The translations under genes were made by a program, and so were the position numbers. A stretch of 64,000 nucleotides of DNA from an archaeon (lineage in GTDB: Archaea; Iainarchaeota; Iainarchaeia; CSSED10-239): contig JAKQTP010000123.1 of NCBI GenBank assembly GCA_029563035.1, positions 124,001 to 188,000 on the forward strand, in the 5' to 3' direction. The notes under the pieces are model-generated. The model saw only the letters and a list, made by a program, of their open reading frames with translations, did not search any database and was not told the DNA's origin. Each line of letters starts with the position of its first letter. Within the stretch, counting starts at the first letter, position 1. Positions 40,029 through 48,145 of the stretch are shown here, piece by piece.

Positions 40029-40742
40029 TTAATACTTTTCTAGATATAATTCTTTTGTATATTTATCATAAACTTGTTTCATTTCATATGCAATTCTTTT
40101 ATATTTACAATGCAAAGCAAGTTTTCCTGTAAATAGCCTTCTAATAAATTCCTTAAAGGTTCTTCCATAAAAGAATCCAACACTTCCAAGACCTAGATCA
40201 ATTAAGAAAGCATGTATTTCATCCCACCAAACAGTTTTATCATATTGCTTATAAGTTAAAACTTTAAACATTGGAGAGAAATCTAATTTATATGTTCTAG
40301 TATACTTATTTGCTATTCTTCTTATCTCTGAGTTATAATTTCTATTTAGATAATATAAAGCATGTGCAATCTCATGATCAATAGCGCTATATTTAGCTTT
40401 ATCAGATTCAAAAGTAGCTATAATATAAAAATCATTCATTAATTGCTGATTATTTTGTTGAACAATTTTTATAATTTTAAGTTCATCTAATGAAAAATTT
40501 ACAGAATATCTTTCATGAAATTTTCTACAAACTTCACCTGGAATATTATGCCCCAATACTATTGAATAATAATTAGGAATATATTTTAAGATATCTGTTG
40601 TCTCAAATAATCTATTTTTGTAGATAGGGGATTCATTAAATTCACTAAATCTCATGAAGGTTCTATTCATAGATTCTTGATCTTCAAATATAAAATGAAA
40701 AACTCTTTTGTTATCTTTAGTTCTATAAGTTTTATATCTCAT
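40029..40742 (-). CDS. Zinc-metallopeptidase-like protein (HExxH)
   Basis: 237 residues. YSAIDHEIAHALYYLNRNYN near residue 120 contains a complete H-E-I-A-H zinc helix, with KTVWWDEIHAFLIDLG about 45 residues later as a possible third ligand region. No signal peptide. Looks like an intracellular phage metalloprotein; substrate unknown. Confidence 0.65.
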   Translation of the reverse strand: MRYKTYRTKDNKRVFHFIFEDQESMNRTFMRFSEFNESPIYKNRLFETTDILKYIPNYYSIVLGHNIPGEVCRKFHERYSVNFSLDELKIIKIVQQNNQQLMNDFYIIATFESDKAKYSAIDHEIAHALYYLNRNYNSEIRRIANKYTRTYKLDFSPMFKVLTYKQYDKTVWWDEIHAFLIDLGLGSVGFFYGRTFKEFIRRLFTGKLALHCKYKRIAYEMKQVYDKYTKELYLEKY

Positions 40743-40764
40743 TTTTATTGCCTCTTAACATTAG

Positions 40765-41115
40765 TTAAATTGCTTCTTTTTCAGATAAAATTAATTCAGA
40801 AGAATCTTCAAATACAACTTTTTTAATTTTGTATTCTTTCATTATCTTTATACAATTCTCACAGCAATAAGTATGTCCTATTAAGTATAATGTTCCATCT
40901 ATTGCTTCATCACCTGCATTAATACAAGCATCTACTTCTGCGTGATTTTTTTGTTTGCAAATATCTTTGCATAACTCATATCCTTGTCCAGAAGGTAGAT
41001 CTTTTCTTGGACACTCTTTTTGAGGATTAGCACACCAATTAGATCCACAAATCAGTTTGGAATTCAAAGTTAAGATATACGCAGTTACTTCTTGTTTAGC
41101 ACATTTACCTTTCAT
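40765..41115 (-). CDS. dCMP/cytidine deaminase-family protein
   Basis: 116 residues. KNHAEVDACINAG is the H-A-E catalytic motif; TYCCENCIKIM carries the C-x-x-C zinc ligands. GSNWCANPQKECPRKDLPSG is the inserted loop typical of dCMP deaminases. Likely supplies dUMP for thymidylate synthesis. Confidence 0.8.
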   Translation of the reverse strand: MKGKCAKQEVTAYILTLNSKLICGSNWCANPQKECPRKDLPSGQGYELCKDICKQKNHAEVDACINAGDEAIDGTLYLIGHTYCCENCIKIMKEYKIKKVVFEDSSELILSEKEAI

Positions 41116-41117
41116 AA

Positions 41118-41420
41118 TTACTTATATAAAAAGTTATCTTCTGTCACCCAATATTTTCTTTCTTTTGGAGAAAATTTTCTTAGTAAAGAAAAATAAAAAA
41201 TAGTTCCTAATATATAAAACCTAATATTTTCCGTTTTTAATCTACTAAGAAATTTATAAGCATCACCTGAACATAATCCTGGGCATTCACAGCATATTCT
41301 ACCGCATTCCGGACAAAAAGTATCATAATCATATTGAACTAGATTATAACTTATTCTTAGATAAGTAAGAATCTTATAATTAGAATGATCTATATGATTT
41401 TTAGTTAAAAAAGGATTCAT
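41118..41420 (-). CDS. Hypothetical Cys-containing protein
   Basis: 100 residues. CPECGRICCECPGLC in the middle is a dense zinc-type cluster. A tryptophan/lysine-rich end follows (KFSPKERKYWVTEDNF). Not recognised. Confidence 0.6.
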   Translation of the reverse strand: MNPFLTKNHIDHSNYKILTYLRISYNLVQYDYDTFCPECGRICCECPGLCSGDAYKFLSRLKTENIRFYILGTIFYFSLLRKFSPKERKYWVTEDNFLYK

Positions 41421-41431
41421 ATTTTTATTAC

Positions 41432-41761
41432 CTAAACTGAAATAATATCTTCAATATATAAGTAGTCTGCTAAATACACTTGATCTGGACTTTTTTCTTT
41501 CTTAACTATTTTTTTACATTTACATTTAGCAATAGCTTTGTATTCTGTATTTTTGAATTTCTTAAGGTATTCTCTGCATAGTTCAGGTGAAGGAATTATA
41601 TGCCAACCTGACATATATTCAGATCCAATACCATCCCTTACCATCTTCTTTTCTGCTTTAAGCCATTTTTTTATTGGTATTGTTTTACTTCCTTCTAATC
41701 CGTGAAATAATGTTTTTGCATTTCCATTCTGAAAATCAATTATTTTATACCAATACTTCAT
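41432..41761 (-). CDS. Hypothetical protein
   Basis: 109 residues. MKYWYKIIDFQNGNAKTLFH, WHIIPSPELCREYLKKFKNT and KCKCKKIVKKEKSPDQVYLA. A beta-alpha pattern seen in small phage proteins that end in a charged strand. Function unknown. Confidence 0.6.
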   Translation of the reverse strand: MKYWYKIIDFQNGNAKTLFHGLEGSKTIPIKKWLKAEKKMVRDGIGSEYMSGWHIIPSPELCREYLKKFKNTEYKAIAKCKCKKIVKKEKSPDQVYLADYLYIEDIISV

Positions 41762-41787
41762 CTAAGTCTCCTTTTTTATATTAAAAA

Positions 41788-41956
41788 ATGCAGTACAGAC
41801 GGATACTGGTGTACACCGAGCGAATATAACCTTTAGCCGATTTCTGCTTCACCGTCACGGCATCGTATGATCTCTTCCACTGAAGGAGGGTGTAACTTCG
41901 AGCCTACCTTATTAGAAGCTATATCTCAAATTTAATGAGCTCCGTCTGTACTGCAT
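41788..41956 (-). ncRNA. Structured RNA element E2
   Basis: 169 bases with no ORF, closed by a perfect 16-bp terminal stem (41788-41803 with 41941-41956). Inner hairpins include CTCA...TGAG, CTTC-CACT-GAAG and GGTGTACACC. It ends exactly at the base before the discriminator of tRNA-Met, so on the minus strand it begins directly after the tRNA 3' end. Resembles E1 in size, closing stem and position. Confidence 0.65.
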
Positions 41957-42027
41957 TAGCGGGTGTGAGAGTCGAACTCACCTAAGAAGGGTATGAACCT
42001 TCTGACTGTCCGCTAGTCTAACCCGCG
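41957..42027 (-). tRNA. tRNA-Met(CAT)
   Basis: 71 bases on the minus strand: acceptor CGCGGGT/ACCCGCT with a mismatched first pair (C1-T72, as in initiators), D-arm GACT-AGCGGAC-AGTC, anticodon arm GAAGG-TTCATAC-CCTTC, short 4-base variable loop, T-arm GTGAG-TTCGACT-CTCAC, discriminator A. The anticodon stem lacks the GGG/CCC of classical initiators. Elongator Met or Ile2 (modified CAT) are alternatives. No CCA encoded. Confidence 0.85.
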
Positions 42028-42032
42028 ATATA

Positions 42033-42332
42033 TTATTCACCATCCTCTTTTTCAAAAAGATATTGTTTTATCTCATCATCTGTAAACATTTTTGTAACAT
42101 CTTTTTCCCAAAATCTGTATAGCATTTTATTATATGACCACATTCCTTGTTCTATTTCACGCAGGAGTTTACCCTTTTTTCCTTCTTGTTCTAGAGAATG
42201 TCTTTTTTTAATTGCTTTTTCAAACACTTTAAGTTTGGCAGTTAAAACCCATTCATTTCTAGTAGCAAAACCTATACAAAACGCTAAACCACATATAATT
42301 ATTATAACAGGTATAAAGATATTTAAGGGCAT
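42033..42332 (-). CDS. Membrane-anchored hypothetical protein
   Basis: 99 residues. One N-terminal span (IFIPVIIIICGLAFCIGFA), then a charged helical domain (KAIKKRHSLEQEGKKGKLLR) and an acidic end. Function unknown. Confidence 0.6.
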   Translation of the reverse strand: MPLNIFIPVIIIICGLAFCIGFATRNEWVLTAKLKVFEKAIKKRHSLEQEGKKGKLLREIEQGMWSYNKMLYRFWEKDVTKMFTDDEIKQYLFEKEDGE

Positions 42333-42340
42333 ATATAATC

Positions 42341-42784
42341 CTATTTATCTATGATTAGTATACCATCTAAATGGTCTAATTCTTGTTGTATCACTCTTGC
42401 AGATACATCACTAAGATTTAGTTTTAGTTCTTCACCATCTAAATCTATTCCTTTTACAGATATCTCTTTCCATCTTTCTACCTCTCTTTCTTGACCTGGG
42501 CAAGAAAGACAACCCTCCATTCCTTTTATAGTTTCATCGCTATGCGACGTAATCTCTGGATTTAATAAAGTTAATCTAACACCATTTTCGTACATAATAG
42601 TATCTATAATAAGCATTCTATATGAAGAACCTATTTGATTAGCAGCTAAACCAATTCCTTTATTGGAATACATTACTTGAAACATTCTTTTAGCAACATA
42701 ATGTACTTTTTCATCTATCTTATCGATATTCTTGCATTTTGTTCTTAAAAAATCGTTTGGGTGTTTAAGTAATGTATAACTCAT
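42341..42784 (-). CDS. def: Peptide deformylase, first HExxH His replaced by Gln
   Basis: 147 residues with the PDF layout: KGIGLAANQIG (motif 1, near residue 44), EGCLSCPG (motif 2 with the zinc Cys) and VIQQELDHLDGIL (motif 3). In ordinary PDF motif 3 is Q-H-E-x-D-H; here it is Q-Q-E-L-D-H, so one zinc His ligand is Gln. Phage PDFs act on host or phage nascent peptides. Metal binding may be altered or the protein may be catalytically weakened. Confidence 0.85.
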   Translation of the reverse strand: MSYTLLKHPNDFLRTKCKNIDKIDEKVHYVAKRMFQVMYSNKGIGLAANQIGSSYRMLIIDTIMYENGVRLTLLNPEITSHSDETIKGMEGCLSCPGQEREVERWKEISVKGIDLDGEELKLNLSDVSARVIQQELDHLDGILIIDK

Positions 42785-42850
42785 CTTTTTTCCTCTTGTT
42801 GAAAATATTAAAAATCGAATTTTTTTCTGTAACTTTTTCTTCCTTTCTCT

Positions 42851-43090
42851 TTATTCTTCAGTTTGAACGAATTTATCTTCTTTAGACCACTGAATTAAAC
42901 CCCAGATTTCAGCACCCAAATATAGAATAAAGTTTCCAACTAATGACCATTGTTCTCTGTAAATGCTAACTCCTATCCACCAAATAGAACAAAGAATCCA
43001 AAGAAGAAAACACCATTTATTCTTTTTGATATTAAGAAGATAACCTATAAAACTTATAGAGACAAAAAACCATCCAAATTGATCTATCAT
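42851..43090 (-). CDS. Half-size PnuC-like membrane protein
   Basis: 79 residues with three spans. NIKKNKWCFLLWILCSIWWI, IYREQWSLVGNFIL and AEIWGLIQWSKED parallel the 37339 protein. Probably a duplicated small membrane family with remote PnuC likeness. Confidence 0.55.
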   Translation of the reverse strand: MIDQFGWFFVSISFIGYLLNIKKNKWCFLLWILCSIWWIGVSIYREQWSLVGNFILYLGAEIWGLIQWSKEDKFVQTEE

Positions 43091-43129
43091 TTGGAATACT
43101 CTTTAATAAGTTTTCTTACTTTTAGACGT

Positions 43130-43324
43130 TTAAAGCAGAGGAGAAATTGTAGAAGCTTTTCTGTGATTTTTTTCATGTTTCTTACCTTCATTTTTCTTTC
43201 TTTCTAATCTCATTTGTTTTATAGATTTATCTGCAAGCTCCTGAAGAGTGCTATTCCCACTGGACCATTCTTGACATTTATTTGCTACGGTTGAACAAAC
43301 TGGTATGTAAATTCTATTTGCCAT
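43130..43324 (-). CDS. Small basic protein
   Basis: 64 residues. The first half is structured (MANRIYIPVCSTVANKCQEW), the second very basic (MRLERKKNEGKKHEKNHRKA). Could bind nucleic acid. Confidence 0.5.
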   Translation of the reverse strand: MANRIYIPVCSTVANKCQEWSSGNSTLQELADKSIKQMRLERKKNEGKKHEKNHRKASTISPLL

Positions 43325-43430
43325 CTTTTTTTAATTCTTCCTTTGTCTTATTAATTATATGAAGAATGATCTTTAATTCTAATTCTATTTGTTTTGCTTC
43401 TTCTCTTAATTGTTGAGATTTAGTTTTCAT
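43314..43430 (-). CDS. 38-residue coiled-coil-like peptide
   Basis: Start at 43430, TAG at 43314; overlaps the next gene by 11 bases. KSQQLREEAKQIELELKIIL is a continuous charged helix. Tentative. Confidence 0.4.
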   Translation of the reverse strand: MKTKSQQLREEAKQIELELKIILHIINKTKEELKKDGK

Positions 43431-43431
43431 T

Positions 43432-43662
43432 TTATTCTTTCATTATTTCTATAATATTCTTTTTAAGAAAATATTTAAATACTTGTTTAGTAATATTTAT
43501 TTTTCTTTCTATTTTAGGATCACTTCTATATAAAATCACTGAAAAATCTTTATCTGAACCACGGTATGGTTTTAATTCAAATATTTCATCTTTATCAAAA
43601 GAGATAGTACCTCTTCTTAACCAATCTCCATATGAAAATTCTGTAATAAATTTAACTTTCAT
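43432..43662 (-). CDS. Hypothetical protein
   Basis: 76 residues. MKVKFITEFSYGDWLRRGTI, a SFDKDEIFELKPYRGSDKDF middle and a basic end (KQVFKYFLKKNIIEIMKE). Not recognised. Confidence 0.55.
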   Translation of the reverse strand: MKVKFITEFSYGDWLRRGTISFDKDEIFELKPYRGSDKDFSVILYRSDPKIERKINITKQVFKYFLKKNIIEIMKE

Positions 43663-43664
43663 AA

Positions 43665-44213
43665 TCAGTATTTTTTATTACCATGACGATAAGCTCTGGT
43701 ATTATTATACTCCATTTTTCTTTTTAGAATATCTTCAAAGTCCCAACCTTTATATCCAAAATAATCTGCTATACGAATGAATGCATCTATAAGCTCTGTT
43801 GTTTCACCACAAGGTTTTCCATTCATATCAAGATAATAATCTTGCTTTTGCTCACGAACATCTTCTGTTGCTTCTGATATCTCAGAATGAATTAAAGCAT
43901 GAATCTCAAGAGGCGATCTTGGATTATCCCACCATCCTTTTTCTTTTGCGGTTGCATGTATTTGATTTACAAAATCATTTATGGTTAAAGATTTTTCTTC
44001 TTTACTTTCTTCATAAGGGAGACCTTCTAAATGACAATATTCTTTCTTTTCTTCATTCCAAAGAAGAACTTGTTGTAAATCTTTTCCACCACATCTGGTA
44101 TAATCATTACCACCATCTATAAAAGTAGCTTGTTCACAATTGCATTGTTGAAAATCATGCCTAGATTTTGATTCTAATTCTTCGTTGCAACATTCACATT
44201 TAACTTTGCTCAT
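43665..44213 (-). CDS. MazG-like pyrophosphohydrolase with N-terminal Cys domain
   Basis: 182 residues. The N-terminal ~70 have CECCNEELES, CNCEQATFIDGG and TRCGGKDLQQV, as in a small phage zinc domain. From about 100, IHSEISEATEDVREQ and ETTELIDAFIRIADYFGYKG are the E-x-x-E and E-x-x-D metal helices of the MazG fold. Ends NNTRAYRHGNKKY. Likely cleaves (d)NTPs or alarmones. Confidence 0.75.
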   Translation of the reverse strand: MSKVKCECCNEELESKSRHDFQQCNCEQATFIDGGNDYTRCGGKDLQQVLLWNEEKKEYCHLEGLPYEESKEEKSLTINDFVNQIHATAKEKGWWDNPRSPLEIHALIHSEISEATEDVREQKQDYYLDMNGKPCGETTELIDAFIRIADYFGYKGWDFEDILKRKMEYNNTRAYRHGNKKY

Positions 44214-44214
44214 T

Positions 44215-44871
44215 TCATTTCCTTTTAAATATTATTGATTTTAAATCCTTAACTTTTTTTCTAAAATCTTCTTTCGTGGTATTATTTTCTAGAATATAAT
44301 CGAAATAAGAATCCTCTAAAGAATCTAAATCTGTTTCAGATATATCTGAATCTATTAAACCTGTAGTTCGTTTTATTCTAACTGTTATAACATCAAATTT
44401 ATCTTGTAAATTATTTTTTAATTCCTCTAGTTCATATTTAAATCTACAATCAGTTATAACTATATTACATTTATTTATATCTTGAAATACCCAGTGTTGT
44501 AATAATAAATTAACCCAAATCAATTCGTCAAAAGTGGCTTTAATTACTTGTCCATACCACTGCATTAAATTCCTTGCTGTAAAAGCTTTACCAGAATCTC
44601 GAAAAGTGAGATCACATATGGGAACTTCTTTTAACTTGGGGTCAAAAAAGTAATTAGGTATTCCTCCTACTCCAGGTAACTTTCCAACTAAGCCTGCAGT
44701 AATTTCAACTATTTGATCTTTTAATTCATCTGCGAGAGCTAATCTATAAAATGGTATATTAGATCGTTTACTCGTTCTACATATAATATTAGAAAAAGTA
44801 TCTTTACCAACACACTTTTTACCTGATAATAGTAATACAACTCGCCTAGGTGTAGATATAGATTGTGACAT
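44215..44871 (-). CDS. Deoxynucleoside monophosphate kinase
   Basis: 218 residues. VVLLLSGKKCVGKDTFSNII is the P-loop; RLALADELKDQI, RDSGKAFTARNLMQWYG and IVITDCRFKYELEEL follow the phage dNMP kinase (T4 gp1-like) order. It phosphorylates dNMPs for replication and works with the deaminase and MazG-like genes close by. Confidence 0.8.
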   Translation of the reverse strand: MSQSISTPRRVVLLLSGKKCVGKDTFSNIICRTSKRSNIPFYRLALADELKDQIVEITAGLVGKLPGVGGIPNYFFDPKLKEVPICDLTFRDSGKAFTARNLMQWYGQVIKATFDELIWVNLLLQHWVFQDINKCNIVITDCRFKYELEELKNNLQDKFDVITVRIKRTTGLIDSDISETDLDSLEDSYFDYILENNTTKEDFRKKVKDLKSIIFKRK

Positions 44872-44928
44872 TTTTATTATTTTTTCCTGATATACTTAAA
44901 ATTAGGTAAAATTTTATATTATTCTTTT

Positions 44929-46188
44929 ATGCAAGTTACGCAAGAAAAGAAATTAAAGATAAAAAACTCTTTAGCTAAAACTCGAGAGAAAAGAAAATCT
45001 CAAGTTTGTAAAGTTTATACTTTAAAGATAGATAAAAGTCATTTAAATTCTATACAAAAGAAATGGTTGAAAAAAATCTTTATAGAAGCTAGATGGTTTT
45101 ATAATTATATTATATCACAAGATAATATTTTTCTTAATACTTCTTTATATAAACAAAAAGAAATTACGATAAAAGTTTTAAGTAAGTTTGAAAAAAGAAA
45201 TATAGAATTTTTATCTTCTCAAATGAAACAAGGTTTATATGAGAGAATAAAAGAAGCTATTAAAGTTTTGTCTAAACTTAAAAAACTTAATTTTACTATT
45301 GGTAGATTAAAATTCAAATCTGAAATAAATTCCATCGATCTTCCTCAATATAATAATACTTGGAAATTTAATAAAACTAGAATTAAAATACAGGGATTAA
45401 AGAAACCATTTAAAGTTCATGGTTTAAAACAAATTCCAAAAGGAAGTGAATTTGCTAATGCGAAACTTGTAAGAAAGCCTTCTGGTTATTATATTCAAAT
45501 TACAACCTTTCAACAAAGAAAAGAAAAACAAAAAACTAATAAAGAAGTTGGTTTAGATTTTGGAATTAAAGATTCTATAACAACTTCTGATGGTGAAAAA
45601 TTAAATATTAAAATTCCAGAATCTTATAGATTAAAAAGACTTCAAAAGGGTTTTGCAAAGAAAAATAATTTAAAATCAAATAAAAGAAAAAAGAATCTTA
45701 TTAAAATAAAACAAGAATATGAAAGAATTTCAAATCAGAAAAAAGATCAAGTAAATAAACTTGTATCTTATTTAAAGAATAATTATGATACAATTTATAT
45801 TCAAGAAGAACAAATAGCAAATTGGCATAAAGGTTTATTTGGTAAACAAGTTCAACATTCTGCACTTGGGGCAATAAAGTCTAAATTAAAAACTTTAGAA
45901 AGCACCCAAGTAATATCGAAATGGGAACCAACTACTAAATTATGTCCAGTTTGTGGATTACTAAATAAAATATCTTTATCAGAAAGAACTTATAAATGTT
46001 CTTGTGGTTATGAAAAAGATAGAGATACTCATTCAGCTAATAATATACTTTTAATTGGAAAGTCTAAATCCAATTCTGTTATGGAGCGTAACAGTACAAC
46101 ATCTGAGAATAAGATCAATGAATTTTCAAAGAGCAATCTAGAAAATTTAAATCATGATTCGTTGAAGATGGAAGCTAAAGTTTTTTAG
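44929..46188 (+). CDS. tnpB: TnpB (IS200/IS605-type RNA-guided nuclease)
   Basis: 419 residues on the strand opposite its neighbours. N-terminal helical region, then the RuvC nuclease: VGLDFGIKDS (first Asp), YIQEEQIANWHK (Glu), a CPVCGLLNK ... CSCG zinc finger and DRDTHSANNIL (last Asp). All catalytic residues are intact. No TnpA is present, so it is a non-autonomous or domesticated element. It sits between dNMP kinase and a small gene without interrupting either. A guide RNA would be expected to overlap its 3' end. Base composition matches the phage. Confidence 0.9.
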   Translation: MQVTQEKKLKIKNSLAKTREKRKSQVCKVYTLKIDKSHLNSIQKKWLKKIFIEARWFYNYIISQDNIFLNTSLYKQKEITIKVLSKFEKRNIEFLSSQMKQGLYERIKEAIKVLSKLKKLNFTIGRLKFKSEINSIDLPQYNNTWKFNKTRIKIQGLKKPFKVHGLKQIPKGSEFANAKLVRKPSGYYIQITTFQQRKEKQKTNKEVGLDFGIKDSITTSDGEKLNIKIPESYRLKRLQKGFAKKNNLKSNKRKKNLIKIKQEYERISNQKKDQVNKLVSYLKNNYDTIYIQEEQIANWHKGLFGKQVQHSALGAIKSKLKTLESTQVISKWEPTTKLCPVCGLLNKISLSERTYKCSCGYEKDRDTHSANNILLIGKSKSNSVMERNSTTSENKINEFSKSNLENLNHDSLKMEAKVF

Positions 46189-46200
46189 ACTTTAGTAGCT
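46173..46200 (+). mobile_element. Hairpin at the TnpB right end (candidate guide-RNA/RE structure)
   Basis: AGCTAAAGT at 46173-46181 can pair with ACTTTA-GT-AGCT at 46189-46200, spanning the tnpB stop. A second small stem (CTTTC/GAAAG) follows near 46216-46230. Imperfect hairpins at this position are typical of IS605 right ends and of the RNA made from the tnpB 3' region. The exact boundary is not visible. Confidence 0.45.
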
Positions 46201-46242
46201 CACCTACCTGCTTCTTTCCAGAAAGTAGAATAACTTTTCTCT

Positions 46243-46722
46243 TTATGTCCAAAGATAGCCTCTTATTTTTATTAATCTAATTAAATTCTTTTCCTCTTCT
46301 TCTAGAAATTTTATTTGTTCTTGATTATATAAATTACTTAAGTATTCACCATAGTTAGAACTAACACTATGCCATTCAAAAAGACCTGGATGATCTTCAC
46401 AAGGAGTGTAATAATGAACGGTATGCTCGGACCATTGATCTAATAAGTAATCTATTTCTTCTTCTCTTTGTTTTCTTTCTATCTTCCAGTAAGAATATAA
46501 TCTATCTATTTCTTCTTTAGCTTTTTTATGATATTTATCACTATTCCAGTTAACACTATCTAATCCACCGTGTTCATAAAAATCACAAAGAAGTTCAAAG
46601 TTAAAAGTAAGAAGCATCTCTTGGCATTCCCATGGAGCATAAAATGCTTTACTTGCTTTATAAAATAATCTAACTTTGTAATATCTTCTTCTTACTGGCC
46701 AAGTTAACTTTTTTATATTCAT
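46243..46722 (-). CDS. Conserved hypothetical protein
   Basis: 159 residues, rich in Tyr/Trp/Glu: RRRYYKVRLFYKASKAFYAP, LLTFNFELLCDFYEHGG, then long helices (AKEEIDRLYSYWKIERKQRE). A tyrosine-rich family found in some large phages. Function unknown. Confidence 0.6.
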   Translation of the reverse strand: MNIKKLTWPVRRRYYKVRLFYKASKAFYAPWECQEMLLTFNFELLCDFYEHGGLDSVNWNSDKYHKKAKEEIDRLYSYWKIERKQREEEIDYLLDQWSEHTVHYYTPCEDHPGLFEWHSVSSNYGEYLSNLYNQEQIKFLEEEEKNLIRLIKIRGYLWT

Positions 46723-46949
46723 TTTGATTTCTTTTTGTTTTCTTCCTGCTGTTTTTTCATTCTTCTATCCAGAGAATTTAAAGAGGAATCTTGTCCTATT
46801 CTAACTTCTTTCTTTGCAGGAAAACAAAGCGCAGATTTTAAATGCGCTATATCGTCCTTAAGTTTTTCTATCTCTTTAAAATGCTCTTCTTTTAATTTTT
46901 TAAGTTCGTTTTCTAAATCCTTAATTTTGTCGTGAGCCGTTATATCCAT
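46719..46949 (-). CDS. Coiled-coil protein
   Basis: 76 residues. Heptad-rich helix (IKDLENELKKLKEEHFKEIE, KLKDDIAHLKSAL) and a basic C-terminus (RRMKKQQEENKKKSK). Confidence 0.55.
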   Translation of the reverse strand: MDITAHDKIKDLENELKKLKEEHFKEIEKLKDDIAHLKSALCFPAKKEVRIGQDSSLNSLDRRMKKQQEENKKKSK

Positions 46950-46960
46950 AATAACTCTCC

Positions 46961-47176
46961 TTAAAATTGATTATCTACTTGCTCCTTAACAACTGGACAT
47001 CCTAAAGGATGATCAAAGATAACACAATCTGTTCTACCTCTATATTTAGGATACTTGCAACTTTTGTTTTCTGGTACTGACATACCCCTTCCAACTATTC
47101 TCATTTTTCTATGCGGACAAGTTTGTTTTAATTCATTTATTAAATCTCTTCGTTGTTTTTCAATTGCATCCATCAT
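46961..47176 (-). CDS. Small Cys/His-containing protein
   Basis: 71 residues. TCPHRKMRIVGRGM, SCKYPKYRGRTDCVIF and LGCPVV supply four Cys and one His for a zinc or Fe-S site. Not recognised. Confidence 0.55.
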   Translation of the reverse strand: MMDAIEKQRRDLINELKQTCPHRKMRIVGRGMSVPENKSCKYPKYRGRTDCVIFDHPLGCPVVKEQVDNQF

Positions 47177-47178
47177 AA

Positions 47179-47418
47179 CTATTTACCCTGTGCATTACTA
47201 GTAGGTTGTAATTCTTTTAATTTACTTTCTAATTCTTTTGTGTATTCACCACATTGTTTATTAAATCCTTTTGCCATTTCTAAATCAACTCTTAACCATA
47301 AATTTTCTTGTTTAAATTTATCTCTTTCTATTTGAAGTTTCTGTATATCAGCTTCGTATGTTTCTATACTGACACACCCTGTACATAAAATTAGCATTCC
47401 GACTAAAATAGTTTTCAT
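47179..47418 (-). CDS. Coiled-coil lipoprotein
   Basis: 79 residues. Signal with lipobox LCTGC at residue 15, then a heptad helix (EADIQKLQIERDKFKQENLW). Size and layout would suit an outer-membrane spanin or envelope lipoprotein, but no partner is evident. Confidence 0.6.
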   Translation of the reverse strand: MKTILVGMLILCTGCVSIETYEADIQKLQIERDKFKQENLWLRVDLEMAKGFNKQCGEYTKELESKLKELQPTSNAQGK

Positions 47419-47601
47419 TTACTTACTCCGATTATCAGTATCAATTACTGTATGACCACAGAACTCACAATATCTAATTACTCCGTATTCTGTAAGTTTA
47501 ATAAGCTTAGCATCCTTTGCTTCCAATCTTATATTGACCATAAGATGAATTTTAAATACTTTACAAAATTTGCAGATAATATTTGCTATTAATTCTTTCA
47601 T
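47419..47601 (-). CDS. 60-residue Cys protein
   Basis: IICKFCKVFKIHLMVN at the N-terminus and RYCEFCGHTVIDTD at the C-terminus form two C-x-x-C knuckles, suiting a small zinc ribbon. Confidence 0.55.
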   Translation of the reverse strand: MKELIANIICKFCKVFKIHLMVNIRLEAKDAKLIKLTEYGVIRYCEFCGHTVIDTDNRSK

Positions 47602-47937
47602 TTAAACCTCCTCCTTTAATATCTCTTTTATAGAATAAATTTTTATTTTAAGTTTTGAAGCAACTTGTGCACAAGCAGGACAAGCATGTATATCTAAAAG
47701 ATCTCCTCTCTTGTTTGTTCTACAAATAATAATACTTCTTAATCTTTCTCCATACTTTCTTATCAGAGCAATCTCTGCATGAACTCCACCGCCACGGTGT
47801 GAAAGGCGATGCCGATTCATTGTGCAACCCAATACTCTTCCTTTTCTATCCAACCCTACTGCTGATACTTTATATCTACATCTAGATTGACTTGCCTTTC
47901 TTTGAGCCAGATTAACTATATCATCTTGAGGTGTCAT
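47602..47937 (-). CDS. Cytidine-deaminase-superfamily protein
   Basis: 111 residues. GGVHAEIALIRKYG is the H-A-E motif and HACPACAQVASKL the zinc C-x-x-C. Shorter than dCMP deaminases, with RCRYKVSAVGLDRKGRVLG before the active site. Second deaminase in the window; could act on nucleotide, DNA or RNA cytosine. Confidence 0.75.
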   Translation of the reverse strand: MTPQDDIVNLAQRKASQSRCRYKVSAVGLDRKGRVLGCTMNRHRLSHRGGGVHAEIALIRKYGERLRSIIICRTNKRGDLLDIHACPACAQVASKLKIKIYSIKEILKEEV

Positions 47938-48145
47938 AATTACCTTTTTTATGTTTAAAAATCTTTTTAGTTATAAAAAGAAGTAAACCATTTATTATAG
48001 CAAAAATAATAAATTGTATAATCATTGCTATAAACCAATCACTTAAAAAAGGAAGAGGATTAATATATTCTGCTATTATATATAGTTGTAGTAAGGTACT
48101 TATTGTAAATACTATAATACCAAATATTATAGCAAGTTTTTTCAT
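47921..48145 (-). CDS. Small membrane protein
   Basis: 74 residues, two spans (LAIIFGIIVFTISTLLQLYI and FIAMIIQFIIFAIINGLLLF), basic C-terminus. Overlaps the deaminase start by 17 bases. Confidence 0.55.
   Translation of the reverse strand: MKKLAIIFGIIVFTISTLLQLYIIAEYINPLPFLSDWFIAMIIQFIIFAIINGLLLFITKKIFKHKKGNYDTSR

Noticed and set aside
41788..41956. HDV-like ribozyme processing the tRNA 3' end
   Set aside because: Phage HDV-like ribozymes next to tRNAs are compact nested pseudoknots; here the first bases pair with a strand about 150 bases away in a simple closing stem.
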